NCBI RefSeq assembly: GCF_964204645.1
Contig: NC_134031.1
Coordinates: 9,710,501-9,774,500 of the forward strand
Length of the DNA stretch: 64,000 nucleotides
Origin: Tubulanus polymorphus
Taxonomy: Eukaryota; Nemertea; Palaeonemertea; Tubulaniformes; Tubulanidae
Direction: 5' to 3'
How positions within the stretch are numbered: the first letter of the stretch is position 1; each line of letters begins with the position of its first letter. The notes beneath the pieces were generated by a model. That model was not told the origin of the DNA and searched no databases. It saw nothing but the letters and a program-made list of their open reading frames with translations. Positions 51,430 through 62,069 of the stretch are shown piece after piece. Both the position numbers and the translations under genes were made by a program.

Positions 51430-51600
51430 TAGTTGTGATGTTGCAACTAGAATTCAACTAGAATGTAACTAGAATTAAACTAGATTAACAAGCTAGTTAA
51501 AATATTGTTAAATCTAGTTGATTTTTGTTACAACTACCAATAACTAGAATTCAACTAGAATGTAACTAGAATTCAACTAGATTAACAAGCTAGTTGAATT
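51430..51600. repeat. CTAGTTGAATTCTAGTT-type tandem palindromic repeats
   Basis: AACTAGAATTCAACTAGAAT and GATTAACAAGCTAGTTGAA recur, forming many short inverted repeats. Occupies the same place beside the ATPase 3' end as the unrelated arrays at 9333 and 41210, so position is conserved but sequence is not. Confidence 0.75.
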
Positions 51601-52208
51601 TAAATAAATTCATATTTAAATGGGTGTTGTAATCTAAATAGTAATTTTGATCTTTTAATATTTTTCAACTTATCCATATATTCATTATGTAAATCATGTG
51701 GAATAATATCATTTTCCTCAAGTGCATTTTTCATCGATTTTCTATCTTTATTGTAGAATAAAACTAGAAATCTAATGGTTTCTCTAAAGTCTTTAACAAT
51801 TGAATTATATTTTTGATTTAAAACCCATGTTGTTATCCCAAAATGTCTGCCAGAAAAAGCTTAATAGCATAACTCACTTTCTCTAACTTTTGAATCATGT
51901 AAATTTGCGCAATCATCTATGATAAATAATGTATTTGATCCTTTATAAATATCAATTGCTATTTTTATACAATTATCTAAATTTTCTTTTACTGTTTTAG
52001 GATCTAATATAATAAATTTATTATTTCTAGTAATATTTCTATCATAAGTTTGATTAAATTCATAAGTTGGACAAAATAATACTATATTATCAAAATAGTT
52101 TTCATAAACAGTTTCTAATAAATTTAATATAAAATAAGTTTTTCCACAATTTGTTACACCAGAAATTAACATATTATGAGGTTCAAATATAAATAATTCC
52201 TTATTCAT
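51600..52208 (-). pseudogene. Packaging ATPase with one stop (copy D)
   Basis: About 202 codons. Walker A GVTNCGKT intact, Walker B TLFIIDDC, FSGRHFGITTWVLNQKYNS, FLVLFYNKDRKS. Only one in-frame stop (51861). About 80 percent like copies A and C in the N-terminal half. Start TATAAATG overlaps the integrase stop. Confidence 0.88.
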
Positions 52209-53235
52209 TTATATATTTTTAATCTTACTCGATAATATCCATTCATTAAATTTATCTGGCCATCCAACCCATTTTACTAAAGAATATTTTTTTCTTTTAA
52301 CAGTTTTTGTTTTTAATACTTTTTTCAATTTTATATTCTTGTTCTAGATTTTCAGTAGTTAAACTCAATTCTTCTTCATAAAAATACCCATCAACTTCTT
52401 CACCATTTAAATCTTCTAATCTATAGACATAAGGTTTTGTTGTTATTACCTTTTTTATTTTATATATTTCCCTAGTAAAATTTCGATCGTATCCTTTGTC
52501 AAATATCTTTTTATACTTAGAAATTCTAACATTTTGACCAACTTTAAATTTAGGTTCACCAAAATCATCTACAAGAAATGCTCCATATAAATTACTCCAA
52601 ACAATTTCAGCATTTTCAGGTTTTCTAGCATCAATAGGTTTCATTCCAATAGAAGAATGATAAGAATTATTATATCCTTCTATCAATTTTGGTAAAACAT
52701 CAATCCATTTAAAAGTATTATTTGCTGTAAAATATTTCCACATTCTTGTTCTTAATGTTCTATTAAATCGTTCAACAACTGCTGGTTTTTTATCCGATTT
52801 TGTTGAAAAATATTTAATATTATGATTATCTAAGAGTTCATGAACAAGTGAATTATCAAACTCTTTTCCATCATCAAATTGTATTTTTTCTGGCTTTAGT
52901 TTATCATCCGAAAGACATTTTCTTAAAACATTTGATGTTTGTACAGCATCTTTTCTATAAAGTGGGAAACTCCATACATAACGACTAAAAATATCAATTA
53001 TATTCAATAACCACCAATAATCATCATTATCTTTCTTAACATTTTTTCATATCAATTAAATCTCCTTGCCACTGTTGATCTACATAACTTACCATAGTTT
53101 TACGAGTTTTATGTGTTTTTATGTGTTTTAATTTTTTTCTAACATAAATTCATTTATATCTTTATATTTTACTAAATTTTGTGGGATTATCTTATCTAAT
53201 TTATCTTGTTTTACTTTACTCCATATAATTTTAAC
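52209..53235 (-). pseudogene. Integrase with chromodomain, divergent lineage (copy D)
   Basis: The open part 52297-53007 holds the second catalytic Asp (FDDGKEF) and Glu (VVERFNRT), and a C-terminal barrel-like region. The first Asp (QGDLIDM) and N-terminus lie upstream in broken frames, and the chromodomain end (52209-52310) is shifted. About 58 percent like copies A and C, far less than the capsid block, so it comes from another lineage. The N-terminal helical region is truncated at the capsid gene's stop. Confidence 0.85.
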
Positions 53236-53244
53236 TTTATATTT

Positions 53245-54492
53245 CTAATATTGAATACTATCTAATTGTGAATTTACAATATTTAATTGTGCGTCAGATA
53301 TAATATAAATGTGCATTTTAAAATTTTTGATTCCTTTATTCTTTGTTATGAATAATTGTATTCCATCTTTAGTGTTCTGTAGTTTTTTTCCAGAACCATG
53401 TAATGAATTATCCTCTGTTGTTCTAAAATCTAACCATAATGCATATTTATTACCGGTATAATAATCAATTTGATTAATATTACAATTTTCAGATGATTTT
53501 ACTTTTTCATTCATAAAATGTTTTCTAATTTCTGGCCATTGATCAATCATTCTCATTCCTTGACAAAATATTTTATTTGCTATTCCTTCGATAGTTATTT
53601 CTACTTTTGTTATTTCAGGATTATAATAATTATCAACATTTATCGCACCATAAGTATATGTTGCAATGGTAAAAAATATTGATATACCTTTAATAGATCT
53701 TCTTGGGAAGTTAATATTCTCATTAATAATTTCATCATTTGCATTAATAGTTACAGTTTTAAATTTATCAATATAATCATATAATAATGAAAATCCTTGA
53801 TTGTATTTAGTTTGAATTATACTTGAAATATTTTCATCAGTTACTGTATCATATTCTAAACATATATTCGATAATTTATAACCCATATCTTTAACAACGC
53901 TAGATAATACAATTTCATTTACAGGAGCAAATGTTATTTCGAATATAATATGTTCTTGAATTGCGTATTTATATAAAGGCGCATTATTATTTATCAATTC
54001 AAAATCTAATGGAATTTTATATTTGCTTCCATTAATCTTTTTTATTAAGTTATCTATAGCATTAGTTACTACTGCATTATTGGCTTCTGATCTTAGTTTA
54101 TTTTGGTTTTCTGATTGGATGCCTTGAAATATCATATTATTTCTATTTTCTTTAGTTAACCATAAATCTTTATAATGCATAAATAGATTATAATCATCTA
54201 ATGAGAAAACTGTTTCTGGACCAATCTTTATAGTTAATTTTTTAATCAAATATCTTCCAACATTATCGACAACATAATTATTATCATGACCAGTTACTTT
54301 TATATCAGCTGATAAATAAATACTATTTGGAACATAAAAAGTATTTTGTGTTAATCTAGGAATTCTAACATATAAAGTTTCATCGGGATTAATATTAGAA
54401 GGGTTATGAGTAATTATATGATGTGATCTTTCTGCTTTAATAGCATTAGATATTCTATGATTCTTAGAAGGATTGATATAACTCCCACTCAT
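53245..54492 (-). CDS. Major capsid protein, intact (copy D)
   Basis: 415 residues, above 90 percent like 11375-12622, with the same blocks (YVRIPRLTQNTFYV, DNVGRYLIKKLTIKIG, KDLWLTKENRNNMIFQG, FPRRSIKG, YALWLDFRTTEDN). Differences cluster in the loop near residues 68-76 and 150-165. Normally the zinc-finger gene would follow it; here the integrase fragment does. Start TTAAATAAATG. Confidence 0.78.
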   Translation of the reverse strand: MSGSYINPSKNHRISNAIKAERSHHIITHNPSNINPDETLYVRIPRLTQNTFYVPNSIYLSADIKVTGHDNNYVVDNVGRYLIKKLTIKIGPETVFSLDDYNLFMHYKDLWLTKENRNNMIFQGIQSENQNKLRSEANNAVVTNAIDNLIKKINGSKYKIPLDFELINNNAPLYKYAIQEHIIFEITFAPVNEIVLSSVVKDMGYKLSNICLEYDTVTDENISSIIQTKYNQGFSLLYDYIDKFKTVTINANDEIINENINFPRRSIKGISIFFTIATYTYGAINVDNYYNPEITKVEITIEGIANKIFCQGMRMIDQWPEIRKHFMNEKVKSSENCNINQIDYYTGNKYALWLDFRTTEDNSLHGSGKKLQNTKDGIQLFITKNKGIKNFKMHIYIISDAQLNIVNSQLDSIQY

Positions 54493-54512
54493 TTATTTAA
54501 CAAAAAAATTAA

Positions 54513-55556
54513 TTATTTATTTTTCATCATGTTTATTTTTTCTTGATATCTTTTTGATATCATATTCACTAACCCAAAAATAATAGCACTTACAACTGTA
54601 ATTAAAAATAAAATAATATGTTCAGCAGCAAAGTTAAGAATATTACCTGCAGATTTCAATATAAAACCAACAATTGATGCAATAATTCCTGGTAAAGCTG
54701 CAGCAGATTTTTTAGATAGTTCCCATAAATATTTTGCTAATTTCTTTAAACCATCTTTAACTTTATCTTGTATAGAATTATTACCTGGGGGTTTATCCGG
54801 TTTATTTGGAGTAGGAGTAGATTTTAAAGCATTTGATATTGCTAAACCAATTGTTGTAAATAACATAGTTACAGCTGTTATAATTGAAAGAATTGTTATA
54901 CCTTCTAACTTAAATAATAACTTTATTCTATCTTTCAATGCTATTTCAGAATTTGGTTTTATCAACAAATCTTTAAAAATAACTTTTAATCTATTAATAT
55001 TATAATCATATGATTTTAATAATAATTTAATTTCTTCTTTCTGTACTTCTAAATTATCTTTTAAATTATTAATTTCTTTTTCTAATCGTAATTCTTTTTG
55101 CCTATACTCTATTTCATCAATTACTTGATGATCTAAATCAGACTTTGATTGTTCTATTTCTTTATTTTTATCAGTTAATTCTTTTTCCAAATACATAATT
55201 TTTTGATCTCTTATACTTTTATTATGTGCAATTTTATCAGATGCAAGTCTTATACTAATAATTTCTCTAATTGCTTTTTCAGAAAATATATCTAAATCTT
55301 CTAATTCTTGATCTGTTGCATCAATTAATCCATTCGGTAAAAATTTTTCAATTGGAACTTTATTTGATTTAAGTTTACTAGTTTTGGAAGTTTTATTCTG
55401 TTCAGAAGTTGTTTCTGTTTCTGATTTCTTTTTGATTAATTCAAATAATTCATTAATTCTTTGTTTAAATACGTCTATATTATCATCTATTTCTTTTTGT
55501 GTAACATCAGTTATTTCATTACTATTATTAATTATTTTAATTTTATCTGGTTTTTA
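54513..55556 (-). pseudogene. Coiled-coil membrane protein, no clear start (copy D)
   Basis: The frame is open from about 55550 to 54513, but the in-frame ATG of copy A is GTG here and no other ATG precedes residue M at 55196. It holds VPIEKFLPNGLIDATDQELE, a coiled coil, the membrane segment ILSIITAVTMLFTTIGLAI, Pro-rich STPTPNKPDKPPG, WELSKKSAAALPG and a C-terminal membrane helix (IILFLITVVSAIIFGLV). It is read one base out of frame with the acidic protein before it. Confidence 0.65.
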
Positions 55557-55974
55557 ACTTTTCAAAGTTGATTCCGCTAATATTTTTTTTATTATTTTTA
55601 GAAGTGATATCAATATAATAATCACCTTTCAAACGATAATAACATTTACCATTATCTAAAAATTTTAATTGATCTGCTAAAAGTCCAACGTCTTCATCAT
55701 TTATGTTAAGTTTAGATTTTTCAATTAAATCTTCTAATTTAGGTATTTTGTTTAAATTATCTATATCTTGTTTTACTAAATCTGGGTTTAAATTTTCAGG
55801 ATTTAATTGTGATTCTGCATTTTTAATATAATCAGGCATATTTAAATTATTATTATATTCTGGCTCATTACCGTCATTAAAACTTGTTTCACTAAAATCA
55901 GGTTGTTGTTCATCAGTTATGCCAGGTTCATCAAAAGGATCCATTCCAATATCTTCTCCACCCTCTACATCCAT
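55543..55974 (-). CDS. Acidic protein preceding the coiled-coil gene (copy D)
   Basis: 143 residues. Acidic N-terminus (MDVEGGEDIGMDPFDEPG), then LLADQLKFLDNGKCYYRLKGDYYIDI as in copies A and C. It ends shortly after the A8 run near 55590 where the frame of the next protein begins. TAAATG start. Confidence 0.65.
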   Translation of the reverse strand: MDVEGGEDIGMDPFDEPGITDEQQPDFSETSFNDGNEPEYNNNLNMPDYIKNAESQLNPENLNPDLVKQDIDNLNKIPKLEDLIEKSKLNINDEDVGLLADQLKFLDNGKCYYRLKGDYYIDITSKNNKKNISGINFEKLKTR

Positions 55975-55990
55975 TTATATAATAAAAAAA

Positions 55991-57379
55991 TTAAAATTTA
56001 AAATATAATATTCCACCTATAACAATTCCTATACAAGTTAAAACTAATTTAGTATTTTCATGTAATTTATTATCATTATCAGTTTTAATTATATCATGTT
56101 GAATATTATCAGTTTTAATATTTTCTGTAGTATTGTAATCTTTTATTTTGGAATCATTATCCAATTTAATATTCTTAGTTTTAGTTTCTGTTGATTGAAT
56201 ATGTTTTTTATTTTTTTCACCTTCCATTAATTTTGGAGCAGTAATTATCTTTTTATTTATATCATTTAATCCAAATGAATTATTTATTGTTGCAGTTTTA
56301 ATTAGATTATTATAACCAATTATATTTCCCATCTTTAATACTAAATCATTAGAAATAATTAATAGATTAGGGCCTATACAATAATTTAATCTAATATGTA
56401 ATTTATCTAAATAATTTTGATATCTTACAATGTTTTCTGGAATCTATCTATTTTTATCATTATGAATTGAATCTTCAAATAATACTTTGAATTGTTTCTA
56501 TGTATCAAATGATGTATTTAAATTTCAAATTATTCGGGATCTAGTTTCAACTTGCGCACCTAAAATACATATCAAATAAGTTCTAATAGATTGATTTATT
56601 CTTTGTATACCTGATTTTGTAAAACCTTCATTATTTTCTAAAATGAAATAAACCCAACCATTATTGTTTTCTTGTTTTAAATTATCATAAAATGTCGGTA
56701 ATTTATTGGAATTTAATGTTTCTAAATGCTTAGTTTCTATTTTACCATAACCTAATTTATTACTATAGATATTATAAAAACTATTAGATGGTATGGGAAG
56801 TGCACAATATTCTGGAATCTTTTTAGGGCAAGGAAGTGATCTTATTGTTCCAATTTTTGTTCTAAAATCAGAATTATTTATATCTATATTAAATTCATTA
56901 CAAATTTTATAACACTTTGATAAATTAATATTATTATCTAATTCTTTAAAATACCTAGATCCTGGTAAAGCACACTCTAATTCATTTAATATTATTCTGA
57001 TTTGAAAGTATGTATGAAATCTAAATAAACTTTGAATTAATTTATATTTAGAATTATTCAAATGATCATTCCAACTAATTCCACATCCTGTTGTTGCACA
57101 ATAAACAGCAAAATTTAATTGGTTCTGCCAATACTTCATATTAGATTTTAATAACCATTGTTTTTCATCTTTCAATTTTTTAAAATTAATTAAATAGACA
57201 TGAAATATATTTTCCATCTTTGCATTAAAATTATTAGTTTCAGTAACATAAATTTCTAAATTAGTTAATGAATCTAAAACTTCATTTCTATATGTAATAT
57301 CTTTATTAAAATCTATTGCTGGAATATAATATTTAATTGATTTATTATATTGGAAAGCTTTTGGAAAACTATCTACCAT
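55991..57379 (-). pseudogene. CATTGCGIS-block membrane protein, broken (copy D)
   Basis: The N-terminal 284 residues (56525-57379) and C-terminal 113 residues (55991-56332) are open; stops and a frame change lie between (near 56445, 56500 and 56525). Over 95 percent like copy A where readable. Confidence 0.78.
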
Positions 57380-57395
57380 TTATATAATTAAAAAA

Positions 57396-57830
57396 TTAAT
57401 AATTTATTAATTCTTTTAATAATTTATCTTGTTCTTCAACTGGTATGTGACCATTTAAACTCATTATATAATCTAGTGTATTCTTTAATTTATTAATTTC
57501 TTTTATATTAGTTTTAATTTTTTCTTTATTACTTTTTATATTTAATTTTGAACTTATACCAGTTAATACACTTGAACTTAATCCTAATACACCAATTGAT
57601 ATAGCTAAAGGTGTTAATGGACTGAATATTGTTAGAAATGTTATTACAGAACTAATTGTAACCGAACCACTTATAATCAAATAATATATAATTTTACTTT
57701 TTAAATATTTTTTCTTTTTTATCTTTAAGTCACTTTCAAATTCTAATATTTGTTTTTCTAAATATATTTTTAATTTAGTTTTATTTATATCATGAGGAAT
57801 AATATCAATATTATCAACTTTATCTTCCAT
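57396..57830 (-). CDS. Small two-helix membrane protein, intact (copy D)
   Basis: 144 residues, nearly identical to 15508-15942, same hydrophobic pair and TAAATAAATG start. Confidence 0.68.
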   Translation of the reverse strand: MEDKVDNIDIIPHDINKTKLKIYLEKQILEFESDLKIKKKKYLKSKIIYYLIISGSVTISSVITFLTIFSPLTPLAISIGVLGLSSSVLTGISSKLNIKSNKEKIKTNIKEINKLKNTLDYIMSLNGHIPVEEQDKLLKELINY

Positions 57831-57849
57831 TTATTTAGAAAAAAAATTA

Positions 57850-58272
57850 CTAATTAGTAAATTTATATGCTACAAATATAACAATAACTGTTCCACCTAA
57901 AATCCAAATTATTTCATATTTCTGTTGTTCTTTAATTGGGGTATAATAATCTGATAATTTAGGTTTGTATAGATGTAATTTTTCTTTATTGGTTACCGCG
58001 TTATATAAACTCATTGCATCAATAACTGATTGAAAATCTCTATGTGAAATCTTCTGATCATATAATTCCTTGTTAATATAATCCATATAGTTTTGTCTCT
58101 TTTCTCTATATTCTTCTGCTGCTTTATTATATTTCTCTAATGCTAAGTTATGTCTTCTTTGTTCTCCTAATGAACTATTTTTATCAATATGCTTAAATAA
58201 ATAACCACCACCAGTAAATGCTAAAGCGTTAACAATTGCCGATCCTACAATAGTTACAATTGCAGAAGCCAT
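57850..58272 (-). CDS. Small membrane protein with terminal hydrophobic segments, intact (copy D)
   Basis: 140 residues, about 95 percent like 15962-16384, including ASAIVTIVGSAIVNALAFTG, KLSDYYTP and the C-terminal helix. Confidence 0.68.
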   Translation of the reverse strand: MASAIVTIVGSAIVNALAFTGGGYLFKHIDKNSSLGEQRRHNLALEKYNKAAEEYREKRQNYMDYINKELYDQKISHRDFQSVIDAMSLYNAVTNKEKLHLYKPKLSDYYTPIKEQQKYEIIWILGGTVIVIFVAYKFTN

Positions 58273-58296
58273 TTATTTAGCAAAATAATTATGCAT

Positions 58297-58518
58297 TTAT
58301 ATGGGAGGAATATATTTTTGTTTTTCCAAATAATCAATAGTTAAATTAGGTAAAGTAACTGCTAATGTTAATTTTAAGATATCATTTATATCAAATCTAT
58401 CAACATTAACAGTTCCCATTTTAAAAACTTTTTTTAATACCATTGAATAACCAACAGTTCCAACTGATAGTAATGATACATTATATAATCCAGTTATTAT
58501 CCACTTATTATCACTCAT
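58297..58518 (-). CDS. Small hydrophobic protein, intact (copy D)
   Basis: 73 residues, about 90 percent like 16409-16630; start again embedded in the end of the upstream gene. Confidence 0.62.
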   Translation of the reverse strand: MSDNKWIITGLYNVSLLSVGTVGYSMVLKKVFKMGTVNVDRFDINDILKLTLAVTLPNLTIDYLEKQKYIPPI

Positions 58519-58875
58519 TTATTTATCAAAAAAATTACTATCTTCAAAATATTTAGTTATCTTAGTGATGATTATTTCAACATTTATTTCATTACTAGTT
58601 TCATTTGTACATATTTCAATTATTATTTTTTTAATATCATCGATGATAAAATCTTCATCTAATTCATAAAATCTTAAAGATTCTCTAATTAAATTAGTAA
58701 TCTTTTCTACATTTAAAGTTTCTTTATCTATTGTTTTTTCATACTTAAATGTTGCTTAATTAGAAAATACAATATTTTTGATTTGTGTAATTACATCATT
58801 AATGTTAAATTTCATTTCTTTCTCACGTTTAAAATCAAATCCAAAACATATACTCGGTCCAACAGTTATATTCAT
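58519..58875 (-). pseudogene. Hypothetical acidic protein with one stop (copy D)
   Basis: Matches 16631-16987 over its full length with a single stop near 58757. Confidence 0.65.
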
Positions 58876-58891
58876 TTATATAATGAAAAAA

Positions 58892-59680
58892 TTACTCTCT
58901 ACATCTTATAACTAATTCATATATCACAGGAAAGTTATTCAAATCAATTAAATATCCATTATGATTTCTTATTTCTAATTTAAAATTATTGAAATGTGGA
59001 ATACAAGGTTTGAAATCACATTCAGTTAAATTATAATTTATTTGAGTTCCAAATTGTTTAACATTTTTTAGCGGTAAAATGTTTAATATACTAGAATTAC
59101 AAGTTATATCTTTAGTTGCTTCAAATGTTTTTGTTGGGTCAATCAAATTGCAATAAATATAAAAATGCGTAAAAGGTATTAAATTTGATATACCGTATAT
59201 GTTTTCAACAATATATGTATCTGGAGGAATTCCTAACAGTTTAGCAAAAGGTTTTTTTACCAAGTAAGTATGTTTTCTTATCATAAAATAAAGAGGTTTA
59301 TAATAATCATCATCAAACTTTATTTTAATTTTATTAGAGCTCTCACTTTTTATGAATTTAATATTAAATTTAGAATCACTACCTAATCTAATGCGAGCTT
59401 TTCTATTAATTTCTTGCTCTAATGTTTCTAAATTATATAATCCTGGTGTAAGCATAAGTTGAATTAATTTTTCTTCAAGTTTATCATAAATAAAAAAGCT
59501 TCTATGTTCATCAGTTTTATCCGATATATTGTAAAATGAGTTACATAAACTTATATTAACTAATTTTAAATCTACACAATTCTTGAATTCTCTATCTAAT
59601 TGTACTAGTAAATTATGAGATTTATAATTTGTAAGCCTTCTAGAATCAACAAATATTCTGTATTCTTTTAATTCTACCAT
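58892..59680 (-). CDS. Penton-like minor capsid protein, intact (copy D)
   Basis: 262 residues. Conserved N- and C-terminal thirds as in copies A and C; the middle (about residues 65-165) is strongly diverged and slightly longer (EEKLIQLMLTPGLYNLETLE, HTYLVKKPFAKLLGIPPD). That contrast suggests the middle is the exposed or host-facing part. ATAATG start. Confidence 0.65.
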   Translation of the reverse strand: MVELKEYRIFVDSRRLTNYKSHNLLVQLDREFKNCVDLKLVNISLCNSFYNISDKTDEHRSFFIYDKLEEKLIQLMLTPGLYNLETLEQEINRKARIRLGSDSKFNIKFIKSESSNKIKIKFDDDYYKPLYFMIRKHTYLVKKPFAKLLGIPPDTYIVENIYGISNLIPFTHFYIYCNLIDPTKTFEATKDITCNSSILNILPLKNVKQFGTQINYNLTECDFKPCIPHFNNFKLEIRNHNGYLIDLNNFPVIYELVIRCRE

Positions 59681-59748
59681 TATTTATAACATAAAAAAAT
59701 TACCGCTCATCACTAAAAATTGATTTTAATAAAATTTTTCCTAAATAA
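59681..59748. promoter_or_regulatory. Divergent promoter between penton-like and VLTF3-like genes (copy D)
   Basis: Near-identical to 17761-17828: TAATTTTTTT then ATAAATAATG on the - side, AAAATTTTTCCTAAATAAATG on the + side. Confidence 0.6.
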
Positions 59749-60862
59749 ATGGATGAGAAGATACCATGTGAAATTTGTGGTGAACTTCTAAGAAAAAGTA
59801 ATATGGCTCGACATATGAAAAAACATGATGAAAATTATAAACCCCCTAAACTAAACTGCCCAAAATGTAATAAATTATTCTCAAGAAATTATGTTAAAAA
59901 ACATTCAGAGAAGTGTAAAATTAATGGCGCAACGGCTAATGTTGATAGTAACGAAAGTAATAGTAATTCTGCTGAAGTTGAATCTGAAATTATTTGGAAA
60001 AGACCTTTCTTATTCTATGACAAGGATAATATAAAAGATCATTTCTGTAAGCCTTGTCGAATAAAATATAGCCCTGAAAATATAGAAGATTGGGAGAATC
60101 ATCAATTTCGTAAAGCACATATAGATAAAATTTCTAATAAATTTGAAACTGAATTCAATGAAAGAAAAAATAATTTATTAGAAAAAATAAAATATGAGAA
60201 AACGTTACCAGATAATAAAGAAACAGTTGAAAAGTTAGAAAAACAATATAATGAATTAACAAGAAAAACATATTATTGTAAATATTGTAAATTGATTATT
60301 ACAACAAGTAATTCAAATCTACATAATAGAACAATAAAACATAAAGAAAACGTAAGAAAATACCAAGAGCTTAATGAAGATCTATTACCAATAAATTATA
60401 AACGAAAATGTCCACAATGTAGTTATGCGGCATTAAGACAAGAAGGTACTGTGTTATTTTGTAATGAATGTGGATGGCAAAAGAATTTATGGAGTGAAGA
60501 AAAAACTAGAAATTTTCTCATAGATCCAAATTTAAATTATCTAGATGAAATTTTTAAAACATTTTCTATAGAAGATCATACACCAGAATATATGCAACGG
60601 CATGAAAAAATGAAAATAATAGAAAATAAAAATGGTGAAATAACTAAAAAAGATATTATAAAAACAATTATTCCATCAACATTTAACACAAAACAAAAGA
60701 AAATATATTTATATTTATTATTTAACGATTATTATGAAAAACCTAAATTAACAGAAGAAGATATGAAAAATATAAAAAAAATATTCAAACAAATGTTAAT
60801 GTATTATTTGGAAAATAGAATAACAGATTCAATAAATTATGAATTCTTTTTAAATAAGATTG
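59749..60862 (+). pseudogene. VLTF3-like late transcription factor, cut by a retrotransposon (copy D)
   Basis: 371 codons open without a break: fingers CEICGELL...H, CPKCNKLF...C, CKPC...H, CKYCK...H, zinc ribbon CPQC-x13-CNECGW and the helical C-terminal domain up to INYEFFLNKIV. The final 90 or so codons, with the PFDEL...DEMW part, are displaced by the LTR that starts at 60863. It is the cleanest version of the N-terminal two thirds. Confidence 0.62.
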
Positions 60863-61208
60863 TGTGATAGAGTGAAAATTATTTACTGTAAGCTGGCGCC
60901 CCTCTATGGGTGTTCGTGGAATCACGGTTGACTTCCTGGAGGTGTTGTCAGTCTTTAGAATTCTGCCATATAGGCAGGATATTCTGTGATTTTGGAATAA
61001 AGTTTCTTGTACATATACAACGAAAACTTTATCTTATTTAGTCCGCAGTTCCTGGAGAGAAGAAACGGCTGGTCAATCGCCCCGACAGTTGGTGGTTGTG
61101 ATATGGTAGCAGTTCCCCCGTCAAACTAGTCCTGAAATCTTGGTTGCGGAGTGGGAGTCTCCACGAAATATCTTCGCCCAACGATCTGGAGGATCCCGCT
61201 CTGTGACA
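60863..61208 (+). mobile_element. 5' LTR of a gypsy-type retrotransposon
   Basis: Starts TGTGATAGAG where the host gene is interrupted and ends TCTGTGACA; a PBS-like sequence follows two bases later. It contains AATAAA near 60993 as a polyadenylation signal. The 3' LTR lies outside the window, so the LTR limits rest on the TG...CA ends and the insertion junction. Confidence 0.7.
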
Positions 61209-61210
61209 TT

Positions 61211-61228
61211 TGGCGCCCGGTATGGGAC
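61211..61228 (+). other. Primer-binding site
   Basis: TGGCGCCCGGTATGGGAC directly after the LTR, the TGGCGCC start typical of tRNA-primed retroelements. I have not matched the tRNA. Confidence 0.6.
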
Positions 61229-62069
61229 CCGACGAGGAATGATTGCCGACGCCAACCAGCCAAAGAATATTATGATCTCCTGCGTCGTAAATCCGATCCT
61301 AAATTAAGCGACCTGAAGGGTTTTCGGGGATCAGCGTAGAAAAAAAAACAAAAACAAATTGTGAGTACGGGATAAATTGCGTGTTCGGGAGTTTCGATTG
61401 GAATGAAAATATTAAATATATATATCAGCTATACTGAATCGATATAAGCGCCACTCTAGAGTCGGTGGTGCATATTCGTTTGTGAATTGTGTTGTCCCGT
61501 GATAAATCTGTCGTATTGTTGTCACGTGTTGTACTGTGAACGTATTTGTGTGTTGAGTCAGTGGTTAAAATAAAAAAAAAAAAAACATCCGGAAAGGATT
61601 AGTGTTGGTGTTTCGTTTACATTTGGCATGATTGAAGAATTCATACACATTGGAATTGGATTGCCGTCATTTTACCCGTGATATAGTTCAGCTACGGAGA
61701 GTTTGATCTGTAAAAAAAAAACTATCATGGACATTAATTTTCTTTCGTTTCTTGGATTGAAATGATTAAAGAATAGATTTGATAATTCATAGATCTTAGT
61801 GCTGATTCTTAGTATTTGATTACCAAAGATATATTGAATCAATAAGTTGGCGGGTTAGTTAAATCAAAATTTGTTGGTAACTTGAATCATAATGTGTTAT
61901 TAACTACATTTTTTTTTTTTTGGTGGTAGTTCCGTTTTCTTTCTTTTGTTTTCGTATCTTGTGTGTTTGTCTTAATGTTTGTCTGTTGAAAGTGTTTTGT
62001 ATATGTTTATGTGAAATTCGTAATCATCATTAGTGAACGTTATAATTTGTCTGTGATTTCAGAAGTATT
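61229..62069. other. Retrotransposon 5' leader
   Basis: Untranslated region with A- and T-runs between PBS and gag. The short frame at 61151-61339 spans the LTR boundary and is not a gene. Confidence 0.6.

Noticed and set aside
61151-61339. 62-residue frame at the LTR/leader boundary
   Set aside because: It spans the LTR end and primer-binding site, so it is not a plausible gene.
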